Positions 63,655 through 64,000 of a stretch of 64,000 bases of DNA are shown here, in pieces; positions within the stretch are counted from its first letter, which is position 1; every line of letters begins with the position of its first letter. A program made the position numbers and the translations under genes. Origin of the DNA: JAJRQY01 sp965224435 (GTDB lineage Bacteria; Actinomycetota; Acidimicrobiia; Acidimicrobiales; SZUA-35); assembly GCA_965224435.1 (NCBI GenBank), contig OZ245048.1:1984001-2048000 (forward strand), given 5' to 3'. The notes beneath the pieces were generated by a model that did not search any database, was not told where the DNA came from, and worked only from the letters and a program-made list of their open reading frames with translations.

Positions 63655-64000
63655 ATGGACTGCCATATAGCTCGCGAAACCTTGTCTGCTGATCTCGATG
63701 AGGAAGCCACCAAGGACGAGGGGATTGCCCTTCGCCTGCATCTCGCCGACTGCGAACCGTGTCAGTCCTATGAGGCTTCAGCGATGCAGCTTCATAGGTC
63801 GGTCCGAATTCGTGAGGTCGACCCAGTTCCGAATATGGTGTCGTCAGTCTTGGCCAGCGCTCGGCCGCCACGTCTGGGTCGGGGTGAGTGGATCCGTTAC
63901 TCCCTCGGGTTGGTTGCGGCCACCAACCTGTTTCTTGGACTACCAGATCTCCTCCTACGTCCGGTTGTCGACGGCCACGACAACCGCCATCTAGGTGCCT
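63655..64000 (+). CDS. Zinc-finger anti-sigma factor, 3' end outside window
   Basis: The first 115 residues are present. ATG 63655 gives MDCHIARETLSADLDEE, the usual N-terminus of zinc-binding anti-sigma factors, with the HxxxCxxC motif as HLADCEPC. A membrane helix (about 85-101, YSLGLVAATNLFLGL) has begun before the edge. It should bind and hold the divergent ECF sigma factor at the membrane until a redox or envelope signal releases it. Confidence 0.85.
   Translation, partial: MDCHIARETLSADLDEEATKDEGIALRLHLADCEPCQSYEASAMQLHRSVRIREVDPVPNMVSSVLASARPPRLGRGEWIRYSLGLVAATNLFLGLPDLLLRPVVDGHDNRHLGA

Overview
The window looks like chromosomal DNA of a high-GC Gram-positive bacterium, most likely an uncultured actinobacterium of the class Acidimicrobiia. 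This is inferred from the gene repertoire and not from any marker gene: Thr/Pro-rich secreted lipoprotein tails, a WYL regulator, a monomeric NADP isocitrate dehydrogenase, short HU, an SCO/cupredoxin/PCuAC copper set, and many genes that appear to be leaderless. No rRNA, tRNA, CRISPR array, insertion sequence or prophage was seen. Coding density is high and genes sit on both strands in short operons.

Layout. 1-3.5 kb: two secreted fibronectin type III (FN3) proteins, the first cut by the window edge. 3.6-9.3 kb: RecQ-family helicase, Thr/Pro-rich lipoprotein, beta-carbonic anhydrase, secreted cyclase-family hydrolase, fructosamine-kinase-like protein. 9.4-12.7 kb: DUF2723-type glycosyltransferase-like membrane protein divergent from a PhoX-like secreted protein. 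13-15 kb: trpB-trpA. 15.1-17.5 kb: an unusual HD-GYP protein with an extracellular lamin-tail-like domain. 17.5-18.7 kb: VOC protein divergent from a WYL regulator. 18.8-22.9 kb: argS and a third beta-propeller/FN3 protein. 22.9-27.7 kb: class V aminotransferase, 8-oxoguanine-deaminase-like amidohydrolase, LysR regulator, EamA exporter. 27.8-30.5 kb: cobT-cobQ. 30.5-34 kb: alpha/beta hydrolase, SDR, HU, cytochrome P450. 34-36.2 kb: monomeric isocitrate dehydrogenase. 36.2-36.9 kb: the longest non-coding stretch, with a CsoR-like palindrome between divergent promoters. 36.9-39.4 kb: polar amino acid ABC transporter. 39.5-43.5 kb: fatty-acid oxidation enzyme, PhoU-like protein and Na/Pi cotransporter. 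43.7-49.6 kb: DUF2797 protein and a UgpB-like sugar/glycerophosphate ABC operon ending in a FAD oxidoreductase. 49.7-54.3 kb: membrane metallophosphoesterase, pyrC, an NTF2-like protein, a dihydroorotate-dehydrogenase-like protein. 54.4-58.6 kb: gpsA, DEAD-box helicase and PfkB kinase. 58.8-64 kb: class V aminotransferase, a copper-delivery module (SCO, cupredoxin, membrane protein, PCuAC) and a divergent ECF sigma / anti-sigma pair cut by the right edge.

Expression signals. Two start classes are visible. Some genes have a good Shine-Dalgarno sequence (trpB, hup, the ABC substrate-binding proteins, the DEAD-box gene, gpsA). At least fourteen others have a TANNNT-like -10 element 5 to 9 bases before the start codon, which predicts leaderless mRNAs. 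Many -10 elements have the form GCTAGNNT, and in two cases the TAG is also the stop codon of the upstream gene. Several perfect inverted repeats lie in promoter regions or between convergent genes; they are listed as candidate operators or terminators.

The most distinctive items are the HD-GYP/lamin-tail fusion, the leaderless promoter architecture, the CsoR-like divergent promoter with a possible small gene, the phased 10-bp repeat palindrome at 39.5 kb, and the copper module with its Met/His/Asp-rich PCuAC insert.
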